Shown: positions 41,808-51,525, counted from the stretch's first letter. The stretch is DNA of 64,000 nt from VBAT01 sp036520835 (GCA_036520835.1 DATDIX010000326.1:15639-79638); one strand, 5' to 3'. A program made the numbers and translations. Notes: a model not told the origin generated them from the sequence alone.

Positions 41808-42569
41808 ATGAGCCGTTTATTTATTTTTTCCGTTATTTCTTTTTTTATCGCTTGCCAATGGCAGGATGATGGAAGCCTGCTGCCGGCGCCAAATCCGTTA
41901 ATTCCCTTAAAAGTTGCTTCCGATATAGCGCCTCCGCTAGGGTATAGCCGGGTAAAAGTGTCAGAAAATTCTTTTGAAGAATGGTTAAGGGAAGTTCCGG
42001 TAAGGAAAGACAGCCATGTGTATTTATATAATGGGGCATTGAAACAGGACCAGTCAGTACAATATGCTGTGCTGGATATTACTGTTGGCAAAAAAGACCT
42101 GCAGCAATGTGCTGATGCGGTAATGCGCCTGCGGGCTGAATATTTATTTAGCAAAAAGGAATACGCAGCTATTGAATTTCGTGACAATGCCGGCAAAGCA
42201 TATAAATGGACAGGAGGGGCAGACCGGCAGAGTTTTGACCGCTACCTGGAAACAGTTTTTGGCTGGTGCGGTTCTGCATCTTTGGAAAAGCAATTAAAAC
42301 CTGTTGCTGGTATAAAAGATATACAACCGGGGGATGTGTTTATCAAAGGAGGTTTCCCCGGTCATGCGATGATAGTGATGGATGTAGCTGTAAATGGAAA
42401 AGGCAATAAAGTTTTTATACTGGCGCAAAGTTATATGCCGGCACAGGATATACATATTGTAAGAAATCCCCGGAACGAAGAGTTAAGCCCCTGGTATGAG
42501 ATAGATGACAGCAAACAGGTCATTACGCCTGAATGGACATTTTCCTATGACCAGTTAAAACGGTGGTGA
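41808..42569 (+). CDS. DUF4846 lipoprotein with NlpC/P60-like Cys-His pair
   Basis: The 253-residue product has a lipoprotein signal (Cys16 in FFIAC). It has the DUF4846 pattern: PPLGYSRVKVSENSFEEWLREVPVR at the start, VLDITVGKKDLQQCADAVMRLRAEYLF, then FGWCGSASL with C154 and DIQPGDVFIKGGFPGHAMIVMDV with H186. A Cys near a helix start and a His in a GHA strand after 'PGDV' is the arrangement seen in papain-like NlpC/P60 and CHAP enzymes, so it may be a thiol hydrolase. This is inferred from the pattern only. It ends 69 bp before the convergent receptor gene. Confidence 0.82.
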   Translation: MSRLFIFSVISFFIACQWQDDGSLLPAPNPLIPLKVASDIAPPLGYSRVKVSENSFEEWLREVPVRKDSHVYLYNGALKQDQSVQYAVLDITVGKKDLQQCADAVMRLRAEYLFSKKEYAAIEFRDNAGKAYKWTGGADRQSFDRYLETVFGWCGSASLEKQLKPVAGIKDIQPGDVFIKGGFPGHAMIVMDVAVNGKGNKVFILAQSYMPAQDIHIVRNPRNEELSPWYEIDDSKQVITPEWTFSYDQLKRW

Positions 42570-42586
42570 ACTTAAAATGAGTGCAT

Positions 42587-42614
42587 AAAAAAACCGGCTC
42601 GCAAGAACCGGTTT
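42587..42614 (-). terminator. Rho-independent terminator of the Oar-like receptor gene
   Basis: AAACCGG (42591-42597) pairs with CCGGTTT (42608-42614). On the minus strand the stem runs into seven T. Confidence 0.8.
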
Positions 42615-42637
42615 AAAAAAGTTAGTCGATCATTTTA

Positions 42638-45600
42638 TCAGAAGTTCAGGCGGAAACCTAATTGGCTGCTCCAGCGTGAACTGTTATATACACCATCAGA
42701 AACATTATATCGCTTCGCAACTGAAGGAGTGAACCTGTATGTAGGAGTCAGGTCTGTGGCGCTTGTAAAGCCGACAAAATCAATAATATTCATCTGATCG
42801 TTTGTTAAGAAGTACAGGATTCCCCAATCCTTATTAAGCATATTGGTGAAATTAAATATGTCATACGAAACCTGGAGCTGGTAGGTCTTTTTACCTAACT
42901 TAAGATTGAAATCCTGCTGGAGTTTCAGATCAAGCACAGCGGTAAATGGCAGGCGGGCGCCATTACGTTCGGCATATTGGCCACGTTGTTTTTTCAGGTA
43001 TTTATCTTTTTCTATATAATCATTAAAGAAGGCCCTTTGCTGGTCAGGCGTGTATGTAACACCATTAACTGTATTGGAAAGAAATACCATGCTGGCTAAC
43101 TGTGACTGGGTGGGTACATAGATCAGGTCATTTGTTTCATTGTTATCCTCATCACGTACCATTCCCCTGTTCATGATATAGCTGAAGGTATTTCCACTTT
43201 GTCCGTTGAAAACCATTGAAACAGTAGTGGCCATTTTTTCATTCAGGTAGCTGATTTTTTTGGATATATAAGCATTGATCCGGTGTCCGGGGTCAAAGTC
43301 ACTGTAAGAACGGGTAATAGCATTTCTACCATTAACAGTTTCCATAAAGCGCCACTGCGAGTTATTTTGAGAACTTGTTCCTTCGTTAATCACAACTGAA
43401 CTGCCATACGAGTAGTTGGCATTAAAGGCCCATCCTTTTGAAAAGGCTTTATCCAATGATACGGTGAAACTGTAAGAATATCCTTTTTTGTCATCAACGT
43501 TGCTTAACAAATAGATGCCGGTATAAGGGCTGGTTCCGTTTGAACGTAAAGGAATATTGGCCGCGAAGTTGCCGCTGAGGTCATACACGGACCTGTTGTC
43601 AACACCCACCGCTTTCTTTGTGGGAGGCAGGATACTTATTTTTTCATAATCAATTTCGTTGATGTTTTTTGTGAAAATACCTTCAACGGTCATTTTCCAG
43701 CCCTGGCCCAGGTTTTTATCAACTGCAAAAGAAGTTCTGAAGACCTTGTTCATTCTAAAGTCTTTGGCGATGAGGTCTATCTGCCCTGAAGGAGAAGCAA
43801 CAGCCACGCCGAAATCACTGGCAACATATTGGCCAAACGGATCTTCCCTGAAAGCCACATTGCTCCGGGTAAGACCACCCACACTGATACCATTATTATT
43901 ATATACGCCACCGGGCCAAACCAGCGGCACCCTGCCTGTGAAGAGACCAAGTCCGCCACGAAGAACAAGATTTTCATCAGCTACTTTATATACAAATCCT
44001 ATCCGTGGGTTTAATGACCATTTGGGGCTTGATATCTGGCCGGTACGGGCTCCTTTCATATCATAATACTGGGAGATCCTGGCAATGGCTGTATCATTGA
44101 AGAATTTATCTTCTTTTGGTGTCGTCAGGAATTTTGTATTGTCTGCACGCAATCCTATTGTAAGAGTAAAGGCATCATTCACTTTTATTTCATCAGTGAT
44201 AAAGAAGCCAAGGCGCAGTGTATTGAATTTTGCGGCTGCATTGATAGACTCATCTCCTGATTTTCCGGGATCCAGTAATGAATAAGACCTGTTATAGGTT
44301 TGGGCAGTACCGCCGGTCATAAATGTATTCAGGTTGGCAAATGTATAAGAGCCGTAATTCTGGCGGATAAAGATGTTGGTGGATTGGCTGAATTCGTTGT
44401 CGGTTCCCACTGACAGGGAATGCTTATTCACATAGAATTTATATACATCGAATAAAGCATAGTTCTTTTGCTCTAAATAGTTGCCGGTTGAAAATTCTTC
44501 TGTACCAAAGACCATGCTGCCTGCACCATCAAGAATTGTTACCCTCGGAAAAGGTTTACCGATAGCTCCGCGGTCGTCAACGACACCTGTATAAGTTAAC
44601 AATAACCTGTTATTGGCATTTCTTTTTAAACGGGTATTCAATTCGAGTGAAGCAGAATTGGTGGTAGTCGGGAAAGCATACCCGTTATTATAAAAGTTAA
44701 TAATGGAGTTGCTGCTGCGGCTTACATTGTTCCTGAAGCCATCATTGTACCTGTAACTTGCAGTCAGTTTATTGGCATTATTGATCCTCCAGTCAATTTT
44801 AGCAGCTACCCTGTTGGCTTCTACCAGTTCCGGGTTATCAAGATAGCCTCCGGGATCATAATCGTAGGTTGTTATTAAGTAGTTGGTAAGGTTATTTATA
44901 TCAGTAGCAGTAGAGTTTCCGCCGTAAGTGCCTGTAAATGGCTGCGGCCTTTCGTCACGCTGAATTTCTCCGTTCAGGAAGAAAAACAATTTATTTTTAA
45001 TAATGGGTCCGCCTACCCGGAAGCCCGTCGTTTTATTAGAAAAATCAGGAAGCTTGGTGGCAATACTTTTATCCACGTACGGGGTTTTCCCGGAAAGCCC
45101 TTCATTCCTGAAAAAATGATAGACTGAACCTGTATATTCATTGGTCCCGCTGCGGGTAGTTGCATTGATACCGCCACCTGTGAAATTACCAAGAGAAGCA
45201 TCGTATGGTGACAGCACTACCTGGAACTGGTCGATCGCATCAATGGAAATTGGAGCGATACCTGCCTGGCCACCATTGGTACCAGATGCGGCAAGACCGA
45301 ATACATCATTATTGACAGCGCCATCAATGTAGAATGAATTATAGCGGTTGTTCTGACCAGCTAATGATACACCGCCATCGGCAGTAACTTTTGCCTGGGG
45401 AACAAACCGGAGAAAATCAGATATATTCCGGCCTACCGTAGGGAGGTTAGACATCTTATCTCTTCCGATCGTCGTTTCAGCGCCCCCTTTTGCTTCCTGT
45501 ACGGGCCTCCGTGGAGCAGCCACCACTACTTCCTTTAATTCAGTTGACTTATTGGTAAGTACAAACTGCTGCTGGCTCGTTTCACCAAGTGCAAGAAAAA

Positions 45601-45880
45601 TATTTTCCCGTACCGATTTTTCAAAACCGGTATAAGTGATCTCTATTTTGTAGGGCCCCCCGGGAGCAATATTTGCCAGTTCAAAACGCCCCCCGGTTCT
45701 TGTTATGCTTGAGTAAACGATACCGGTCGGAATGTTTGTTACTACCACTGTGGCACCAACAAGGGGGTCACCGGTAGAAGATTTTACAACGCATGATAAA
45801 TTACTGGTTGTCACCTGCGCCACAAGCGAAGACGTTGCCACGAATAATATGGCAACTAAGGACACGATTCTCTTAAGCAT
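42638..45880 (-). CDS. TonB-dependent receptor, Oar-like
   Basis: This outer-membrane receptor has 1080 residues: a signal peptide (1-21, SLVAQ), a CarboxypepD_reg domain (about 25-115, GDPLVGATVVVTNIPTG), the motif LKEVVVAAP as a TonB box-like region, a plug (about 130-245, with NSFYIDGAVNNDVFGL and GNFTGGGINATTRSGTNEYTGSVYHFFRNEGLSG) and a large barrel ending with aromatic F (GFRLNF). The plug stretch is typical of the Oar family, first known from Myxococcus. These import or export peptides, siderophores or proteins; the ligand is unknown. No SusD gene is beside it, so it is not part of a SusCD pair. Confidence 0.92.
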   Translation of the reverse strand: MLKRIVSLVAILFVATSSLVAQVTTSNLSCVVKSSTGDPLVGATVVVTNIPTGIVYSSITRTGGRFELANIAPGGPYKIEITYTGFEKSVRENIFLALGETSQQQFVLTNKSTELKEVVVAAPRRPVQEAKGGAETTIGRDKMSNLPTVGRNISDFLRFVPQAKVTADGGVSLAGQNNRYNSFYIDGAVNNDVFGLAASGTNGGQAGIAPISIDAIDQFQVVLSPYDASLGNFTGGGINATTRSGTNEYTGSVYHFFRNEGLSGKTPYVDKSIATKLPDFSNKTTGFRVGGPIIKNKLFFFLNGEIQRDERPQPFTGTYGGNSTATDINNLTNYLITTYDYDPGGYLDNPELVEANRVAAKIDWRINNANKLTASYRYNDGFRNNVSRSSNSIINFYNNGYAFPTTTNSASLELNTRLKRNANNRLLLTYTGVVDDRGAIGKPFPRVTILDGAGSMVFGTEEFSTGNYLEQKNYALFDVYKFYVNKHSLSVGTDNEFSQSTNIFIRQNYGSYTFANLNTFMTGGTAQTYNRSYSLLDPGKSGDESINAAAKFNTLRLGFFITDEIKVNDAFTLTIGLRADNTKFLTTPKEDKFFNDTAIARISQYYDMKGARTGQISSPKWSLNPRIGFVYKVADENLVLRGGLGLFTGRVPLVWPGGVYNNNGISVGGLTRSNVAFREDPFGQYVASDFGVAVASPSGQIDLIAKDFRMNKVFRTSFAVDKNLGQGWKMTVEGIFTKNINEIDYEKISILPPTKKAVGVDNRSVYDLSGNFAANIPLRSNGTSPYTGIYLLSNVDDKKGYSYSFTVSLDKAFSKGWAFNANYSYGSSVVINEGTSSQNNSQWRFMETVNGRNAITRSYSDFDPGHRINAYISKKISYLNEKMATTVSMVFNGQSGNTFSYIMNRGMVRDEDNNETNDLIYVPTQSQLASMVFLSNTVNGVTYTPDQQRAFFNDYIEKDKYLKKQRGQYAERNGARLPFTAVLDLKLQQDFNLKLGKKTYQLQVSYDIFNFTNMLNKDWGILYFLTNDQMNIIDFVGFTSATDLTPTYRFTPSVAKRYNVSDGVYNSSRWSSQLGFRLNF

Positions 45881-46024
45881 ATTAGTTTAGTTTTCTGTTA
45901 TTAAGTGCAAAGAAAGGGAATATTCTAAAATTAAATATAGGCAAATATTAACAAATCATGACTGGAAGATAGCCCTTTAAGAAGACAGAACGTTCACCAA
46001 CATTGCTGCGTTGCCCGGGCAACC

Positions 46025-46054
46025 TTTGCGCCGTTTTATTAGTTTCTATCTTTG
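46025..46054 (+). promoter_or_regulatory. Promoter of ribBA (-33 and -7 elements)
   Basis: TTTG at 46025-46028 and TATCTTTG at 46047-46054 are 18 bases apart, the spacing expected for Bacteroidota -33/-7 boxes. It lies inside the longer open frame that starts at 46011, so translation must begin later, at 46071. Confidence 0.7.
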
Positions 46055-46070
46055 CACAAATCTGTATGAT

Positions 46071-47276
46071 ATGTTTGATACAATTGAAGATGCGATCAGG
46101 GACATCAGGGACGGGAAACTGGTAATAGTGGTGGATGATGAGGACCGTGAGAACGAAGGCGATTTTATAGCCGCTGCCGCCACCATTACACCCGAGGTGA
46201 TCAACTTTATGACCAAACATGGGCGGGGCCTTATCTGCGTACCACTACCTGAAGAACGCTGCGAAGAACTTTCCCTTGACCTGATGGTGAACAATAATAC
46301 CGCCTTGCATGAAACCGCATTTACCGTTTCCGTTGACCTGCTTGGATATGGGTGCACAACAGGGATCTCTGCTCAAGACCGGGCCAAAACAATACTGGCG
46401 CTGAACGACCCGAGAATATCACCGGCAGATCTTGGCAGGCCGGGGCACATTTTCCCGCTGCGATCTAAAAAAGGCGGTGTGCTGAGAAGGGCTGGACATA
46501 CCGAAGCTACTACCGACCTGGCAAGGCTGGCTGGTTTCCCCCCTCCTTACGGAGGCGTACTGGTAGAGATCATGAATGATGATGGTACGATGGCACGTCT
46601 GCCTGAGCTGGAAAAAGTGGCCAGGAAATTTGATTTCAAACTGATTTCGATCAAAGACCTGATAGAATACAGGTTGAAAAGAGATTCATTGATAGAAGAA
46701 ATAGTGAGAGTGGATATGCCGACAAAATATGGTGATTTCAAGTTGGTCGCATTCGGGGAAAAAAATTCGACCAATGAGCACCTGGCACTGGTAAAAGGGG
46801 AATGGCAAAAAGATGAGCCGGTATTGGTGAGGGTGCATTCTTCCTGTTTTACGGGGGATATACTCGGATCGCTGCGCTGCGATTGCGGTGACCAGTTGCA
46901 CAAAGCCATGCAAATGGTGCAGGAAGAGGGAAAAGGCGCTATTTTATATATGAACCAGGAAGGAAGGGGAATAGGGTTATTAAATAAATTAAAGGCATAC
47001 CGGCTACAGGAAGAAGGCATGGATACTGTAGAAGCCAATCTTCACCTTGGTTTCCAGACCGACCAGCGGGATTATGGCGTGGGTGCACAAATGCTGCGGC
47101 ATTTAGGCATCACCAAACTGAAACTGATGAGCAATAACCCGAAGAAAAGAGTAGGGCTGATCGGTTATGGGCTGGAAGTAGTAGAAAATGTCCCAATCGT
47201 TATACAATCAAACCCACACAACGAAAAATACCTGCAGACAAAAAGAGATAAGTTGGGACATGAATGGCGGGAGTAA
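46071..47276 (+). CDS. ribBA: Bifunctional riboflavin enzyme: DHBP synthase / GTP cyclohydrolase II
   Basis: It makes both precursors of riboflavin. The start at 46071 (MFDTIEDAI) gives 401 residues; the frame upstream overlaps the promoter. The N-terminal DHBP synthase has VVDDEDRENEGDF and the catalytic region GHTEATTDLARLAG. The C-terminal GTP cyclohydrolase II has three zinc cysteines in SCFTGDILGSLRCDCGDQ and the motif NQEGRGIGLLNKLKAY. No FMN riboswitch is seen ahead of it; the leader is only about 10 nt. A terminator shared with the convergent porin gene follows. Confidence 0.95.
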   Translation: MFDTIEDAIRDIRDGKLVIVVDDEDRENEGDFIAAAATITPEVINFMTKHGRGLICVPLPEERCEELSLDLMVNNNTALHETAFTVSVDLLGYGCTTGISAQDRAKTILALNDPRISPADLGRPGHIFPLRSKKGGVLRRAGHTEATTDLARLAGFPPPYGGVLVEIMNDDGTMARLPELEKVARKFDFKLISIKDLIEYRLKRDSLIEEIVRVDMPTKYGDFKLVAFGEKNSTNEHLALVKGEWQKDEPVLVRVHSSCFTGDILGSLRCDCGDQLHKAMQMVQEEGKGAILYMNQEGRGIGLLNKLKAYRLQEEGMDTVEANLHLGFQTDQRDYGVGAQMLRHLGITKLKLMSNNPKKRVGLIGYGLEVVENVPIVIQSNPHNEKYLQTKRDKLGHEWRE

Positions 47277-47315
47277 TACCGTTATAATTTTGATCTGATT
47301 CTTTGCTAAATAAAA

Positions 47316-47338
47316 AAGGGCACCCGGAAGATGCCCTT
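47316..47338. terminator. Bidirectional terminator between ribBA and the FadL-like gene
   Basis: AAGGGCA (47316-47322) pairs with TGCCCTT (47332-47338) across a 9-base loop. A-rich sequence to the left and AT-rich sequence to the right can serve as tails on both strands. Confidence 0.7.
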
Positions 47339-47360
47339 ATTTCATAGCGGTAGTACTCGG

Positions 47361-48905
47361 TTATATTTTAAATCCGATCGTAAGCGCAATATTTCCGCCA
47401 CTGCCTTTTACGCTGGCAAAGGTATTGGTCTTGTCAGGCAAACGATAGGGGAAACTGACATCTTTATGCAACCCATGTGCATAGGTGAGATCAATAAACA
47501 TACCGGCATGGCGATAGCCCAAACCACCACTGATAAACATTTTATTCGCTTTTAATTCTTTGTCTGCATAAGGATTACCATAATAGGAGAAACCAAGTCG
47601 TGCCATGATAGTGGTGAATTTTAATTCGCCACCAACCCGGAAATTAAAAGCATTCTTGTAGTATGTTTTCATTACATCATTAATGTTATCATAGTTGTAT
47701 TCGTAGTCTTCGGCATTCCTGAATTTGTTCGATTTGTAGGTCACGTATTCGACATCGGCAGTAATAAACCCTTTTTGTTTCCTTACATCTTCTATTTCCC
47801 TTAATACATAAGAACCGCTGAGCATGAATTTCCAGGGAGTTGACAGTTCATATTTATAAGTAGGAGTTGATCCATACAACTCCTCAGCTGTAATAGAAGT
47901 GGTACCGGGTGTAGTGCGGTAATTTTCCAGGTTTACAGACATTGATCCTGAATAGGTATCTTCAAAGCTGTACCAGGTAGGAGTATGTACTGCCAGTCCG
48001 AGCCTGATATACTCAACCGGTTTAAAGATCGCTCCCAGTTTTACATTTAAACCAACGCCATTTGTCTTGAATGTTTCTTTCAGTTCTGCAATACTGAAAT
48101 TATTATCGTTATTGCCTGTAGCGTCTTCTTCTACCAGTGTACTTTCTTTGGTGTACTGAACAATAGGCAAGCCTAAAGATCCGCCGATATAAAATTTATC
48201 CGCCTTGTTAGTAGCATAGGCGATCGCAACTTCAGTGATGCCGCCCCTTGTTTCAATCTTATTGGTTTGGTTCACCAAAAATGGACCACCTTCTTTCAAA
48301 GCACCCCACATGGCCATACTTATTACGTCAGGCGTTGAATGACCCGGCAATGTTGTTGTGTCAGCCAGGTAATTCCAAACAGCCATCTGTGTTCCCAATG
48401 ACAATTTGCTGATATCATCATTGCTGCCAATATCAGCACCGCTGTTGGCTATCTCGGCGGCATATTGCTCGGCAAATGAGCTGAAATCATTTTGACCTGT
48501 ATAATATACCTTATTGTTGAAATTAGCCGTACGGGTAACTGCGAAGCTGAGAGAATTATTCCAGTTAGACCCCCCTTTCCAGCCTCCTACAAAACCTGAG
48601 GCGCCCAGGTTCATAAACGAAGTATTATCCTTGGAAGTAGTACCCCGGTAATTACTTTTATTATTGAAGAATGAAAAACCGGGTGATATCACGAAGTCAG
48701 CAGTTTTATAAAAAGCGATCCCCGCAGGGTTAACAAAAGTAGCGCTGATATCGCCACCCAATGATCCCATGGCGCCACCCACCGCATTGATCCTCGCCGT
48801 ACCATTTACCGGTTGCCATGAATATTTTAAAACATCTTCCGGTATCTGTGCAAAAAGGGAAACAGATATACAGGAAAGGATTCCGGGGAGTATATATTTT
48901 TTCAT
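47361..48905 (-). CDS. FadL/OmpP1-like outer-membrane transport protein
   Basis: The ATG at 48905 (MKKYILPGILSCISVSLFAQ) gives 514 residues with a clean signal peptide. An ATG 11 codons upstream is unlikely. The FadL-like hatch and first strands appear as NAVGGAMGSLGGDISATFVNPAGIAFYKTADFVISPG, followed by a 14-strand-type barrel with GLGYRHAGMFIDLTYAHG near the C-terminus. The ligand is unknown; hydrophobic compounds are typical. Many Bacteroidota carry several such proteins, and this one has no partner gene. Confidence 0.85.
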   Translation of the reverse strand: MKKYILPGILSCISVSLFAQIPEDVLKYSWQPVNGTARINAVGGAMGSLGGDISATFVNPAGIAFYKTADFVISPGFSFFNNKSNYRGTTSKDNTSFMNLGASGFVGGWKGGSNWNNSLSFAVTRTANFNNKVYYTGQNDFSSFAEQYAAEIANSGADIGSNDDISKLSLGTQMAVWNYLADTTTLPGHSTPDVISMAMWGALKEGGPFLVNQTNKIETRGGITEVAIAYATNKADKFYIGGSLGLPIVQYTKESTLVEEDATGNNDNNFSIAELKETFKTNGVGLNVKLGAIFKPVEYIRLGLAVHTPTWYSFEDTYSGSMSVNLENYRTTPGTTSITAEELYGSTPTYKYELSTPWKFMLSGSYVLREIEDVRKQKGFITADVEYVTYKSNKFRNAEDYEYNYDNINDVMKTYYKNAFNFRVGGELKFTTIMARLGFSYYGNPYADKELKANKMFISGGLGYRHAGMFIDLTYAHGLHKDVSFPYRLPDKTNTFASVKGSGGNIALTIGFKI

Positions 48906-49012
48906 AATTGTCTTTTTATCTGTTCTCAGGTACAACAAAGGAGGAAACTTACCAAGTTTTCACTTAAGATCTGTTTCCTCCTTATATAGTCAGTTTTTAT
49001 TGTAAGTGGTAA

Positions 49013-49744
49013 TTATCTCGGCGGCCTGCTTGATCCTCCACCTCCGCCGCTGCTGCCGCCACTGCTACCGCCGCCACCACCCGATGATGATGAACTGCCA
49101 CCAGATGAAGACGATGATGATGGGCTATAGCTGCGTGATGGTGTTGAACTGCTGGGTGAATAACTATTGTTATTATTGCTGGAGTTTGAATAGCCACCTG
49201 TATTACGGTTATTATACCGGCTTCCGCCATTGTTATAGTAACTATTATTATAACCACTAGAACCACCTTTAAAACTACCCGCGGGCTGGTAATTGTTATT
49301 GCCCACATAGCTGCTGGGATTAAAGGCGATCGGTCTGCTCGGTGGCGGTGTGTAGGATGCAGGGTTCTTTATTATTATACCACCTCCTGTGCCTGAACAA
49401 TAAGGATTGTAATAGTTGTTCCATGTCCAGTAATTATTCCAGGGATTGTTCCAGTTATCGGAATACCCATAATAGTTATATGCGTAGGGGTTAGTGTAAT
49501 AGTAATCATTAAGAGCCGACCAGCGATAGCGGTTTTGTACCTTCATGCGCAGGAAACGATCATCATAATATTCATCCAGGCTTTGGTAACGCGGGTCTTC
49601 TTTTTTCTCCGTACGAACATACTCATCTGCCGGACGGGCAGGAGAAAAATATACATCATCCGGTGTCTGGCCGGTTTTGTATGCGGTAGTGCAACTGCTT
49701 AATGCAGCTACTATCAGTGCCAGGAGTAAAATTTGATATTTCAT
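49013..49744 (-). CDS. Ser/Gly/Asn/Tyr-rich low-complexity lipoprotein
   Basis: This 243-residue protein has a lipoprotein signal (Cys18 in ALSSC). Residues 25-75 form a short charged part with PDDVYFSPARPADEY and YYDDRFLRMKVQNRYRW, a pattern I know from other Bacteroidota 'vitellogenin-like' lipoproteins. The middle is rich in Tyr/Asn/Trp, and the last 100 residues are Ser, Gly and Asn runs ending SSRPPR. The GC-rich 3' end also gives open antisense frames, which are artefacts. It is likely a surface or periplasmic disordered protein; the function is unknown. Confidence 0.75.
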   Translation of the reverse strand: MKYQILLLALIVAALSSCTTAYKTGQTPDDVYFSPARPADEYVRTEKKEDPRYQSLDEYYDDRFLRMKVQNRYRWSALNDYYYTNPYAYNYYGYSDNWNNPWNNYWTWNNYYNPYCSGTGGGIIIKNPASYTPPPSRPIAFNPSSYVGNNNYQPAGSFKGGSSGYNNSYYNNGGSRYNNRNTGGYSNSSNNNNSYSPSSSTPSRSYSPSSSSSSGGSSSSSGGGGGSSGGSSGGGGGSSRPPR

Positions 49745-50049
49745 GGCAAACGGTTTTAGCGGTTTAAAATTGAAGTTACTACTTTTGTCCGGATTTTTAT
49801 TCTACACAAACGATTGTGTAGCAAATTTGCGACGCTTATCCGGAAAAACGACGCAGGCTTGTGTTAATTAAAATCTAAGGTTTTGGGACAGGGCAATACT
49901 GCTGACCCGGAACCTGTGCCTGGCAGGCGTTTGAAGGATCATCCTTTCAATCACGCCAAAAATCGGGTTTTGCCGGGGATTTTACCGGGTAAAATGCAGG
50001 TCCGGCAAGTTTTTCGGGTAATTAGAACAAAGAAGATAAAAAACAAATA
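49745..50049. other. Gap with three palindromes upstream of proS
   Basis: This 305-bp divergent gap separates the low-complexity lipoprotein gene from proS. It contains CTACACAA-ACGA-TTGTGTAG (49802-49821), directly followed by GCAAATTTGC (49821-49830), and ATTTTACC-G-GGTAAAAT (49979-49995). These look like operator or hairpin sites, but no regulator gene is beside them. No TAnnTTTG element is obvious. Confidence 0.5.
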
Positions 50050-51525
50050 ATGAGCAAGGAAATCACATCAAGGGCGGAGGATTATTCACAATGGTATAAT
50101 GATCTCGTAATAAAAGGGGCACTCGCCGATTATTCGGCTGTCCGGGGTTGTATGGTCATCAAACCTTATGGCTTTGCATTATGGGAGAATATGCGGGATG
50201 CTTTGGATAAAATGTTCAAGGATACAGGCCATGTCAATGCCTATTTCCCTTTATTTATACCAAAAAGTTTTTTAAGTAAAGAGGCTGCCCATGTAGAAGG
50301 CTTTGCCAAAGAATGTGCAGTAGTGACGCATTATCGTTTAAAGAACGATCCCGGCGGCAAGGGAATAATTGTTGACCCCGACGCTAAACTGGATGAAGAA
50401 CTGATCGTTCGCCCTACCAGCGAAACTATTATCTGGAATACCTATAAGGACTGGATTCAATCATACCGTGATCTTCCATTACTGATTAATCAATGGGCCA
50501 ATGTGGTGAGATGGGAGATGAGGACCCGTTTGTTTTTGCGTACAACAGAATTTCTGTGGCAGGAGGGACATACAGCCCATGCTACCAAGGCAGAAGCGGT
50601 AGAAGAAACAGAAAAGATGCTGGGTGTATATGCTGATTTTGTAGAGAACTGGATGGCATTGCCTGTAATAAAAGGAGTGAAAACAGCCAGTGAACGTTTT
50701 GCCGGCGCTGAAGACACGTATTGCATCGAAGCATTGATGCAGGACGGGAAAGCTTTGCAGGCAGGCACTTCACATTTTCTCGGGCAGAATTTTGCCAAAG
50801 CATTTGATGTAAAATTTTTGAACAAAGAAAACCAGCTTGATTTCGTATGGGCTACCAGTTGGGGGGTCAGCACAAGATTGGTAGGTGCATTAGTGATGGC
50901 GCATAGTGATGACCAGGGATTGATATTACCGCCAAAGATCGCACCGCTGCAGGCCGTGATCGTTCCTATTTATAAAGGAGAAGAACAAAAAGCAAAGATC
51001 GATGCAAAAGCAAAAGAGATCATTGCTCAATTGCAATCACTTGGTATAAGAGTAAAGTATGACGACAATGATAATACAAGACCGGGCTGGAAATTTGCTG
51101 AGTACGAAATGAAAGGCGTACCTGTCCGGATTACATTGGGCGCAAGAGACCTGGAGAATAACGTGGCGGAGATTGCACGCCGAGATACAAAAGAAAAAAG
51201 AAGTATATCTCTTGAAGGCCTTGCAACATACATTGGGGATTTGCTCAACGATGTGCAGCAGAGCATGTATAATAAAGCAAAGACATATCGTGATGAGCAT
51301 ATAACTCCTGCCAATAGCTGGGATGAATTTGAAAAACTGCTGGATGATAAAGGCGGGTTTATTTCAGCGCACTGGGATGGTACCGCAGAAACGGAAGAAG
51401 CGATCAAAGAGAAAACAAAAGCTACTATCCGTTGCATACCGCTGGATAATAAACAAGAGGCAGGCAAATGCATACTGACAGGTAAACCTTCCACACAAAG
51501 AGTGCTGTTCGCAAGGGCTTATTAA
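50050..51525 (+). CDS. proS: Prolyl-tRNA synthetase, archaeal/eukaryotic type
   Basis: It charges tRNA-Pro. At 491 residues and without the large editing insertion it is the archaeal/eukaryotic-like form used by Bacteroidota. Class II motifs are visible: motif 2 WEMRTRLFLRTTEFLWQEGHTAH and motif 3 GVSTRLVGALVMAHSDDQGLILPP. The proline-pocket residues TSETIIW and the extra C-terminal zinc-like domain ending RVLFARAY fit the family. The three DUF5362 genes follow from 10 bp downstream on the same strand. Confidence 0.96.
   Translation: MSKEITSRAEDYSQWYNDLVIKGALADYSAVRGCMVIKPYGFALWENMRDALDKMFKDTGHVNAYFPLFIPKSFLSKEAAHVEGFAKECAVVTHYRLKNDPGGKGIIVDPDAKLDEELIVRPTSETIIWNTYKDWIQSYRDLPLLINQWANVVRWEMRTRLFLRTTEFLWQEGHTAHATKAEAVEETEKMLGVYADFVENWMALPVIKGVKTASERFAGAEDTYCIEALMQDGKALQAGTSHFLGQNFAKAFDVKFLNKENQLDFVWATSWGVSTRLVGALVMAHSDDQGLILPPKIAPLQAVIVPIYKGEEQKAKIDAKAKEIIAQLQSLGIRVKYDDNDNTRPGWKFAEYEMKGVPVRITLGARDLENNVAEIARRDTKEKRSISLEGLATYIGDLLNDVQQSMYNKAKTYRDEHITPANSWDEFEKLLDDKGGFISAHWDGTAETEEAIKEKTKATIRCIPLDNKQEAGKCILTGKPSTQRVLFARAY

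Noticed and set aside
42638..45880. SusC/SusD polysaccharide utilisation locus
   Set aside because: The receptor is Oar-like and there is no SusD or glycoside hydrolase gene beside it.
46011..46070. Longer start for ribBA
   Set aside because: The -33/-7 promoter lies inside this stretch, so it cannot be translated from that promoter.
45881..46070. FMN riboswitch upstream of ribBA
   Set aside because: The mapped promoter leaves a leader of about 10 nt, far too short, and no conserved aptamer sequence is visible.
48997..49308. Minus-strand frame of 103 codons rich in I, V, H and A
   Set aside because: It is an alternative frame of the low-complexity lipoprotein gene; the composition follows from its repeats.
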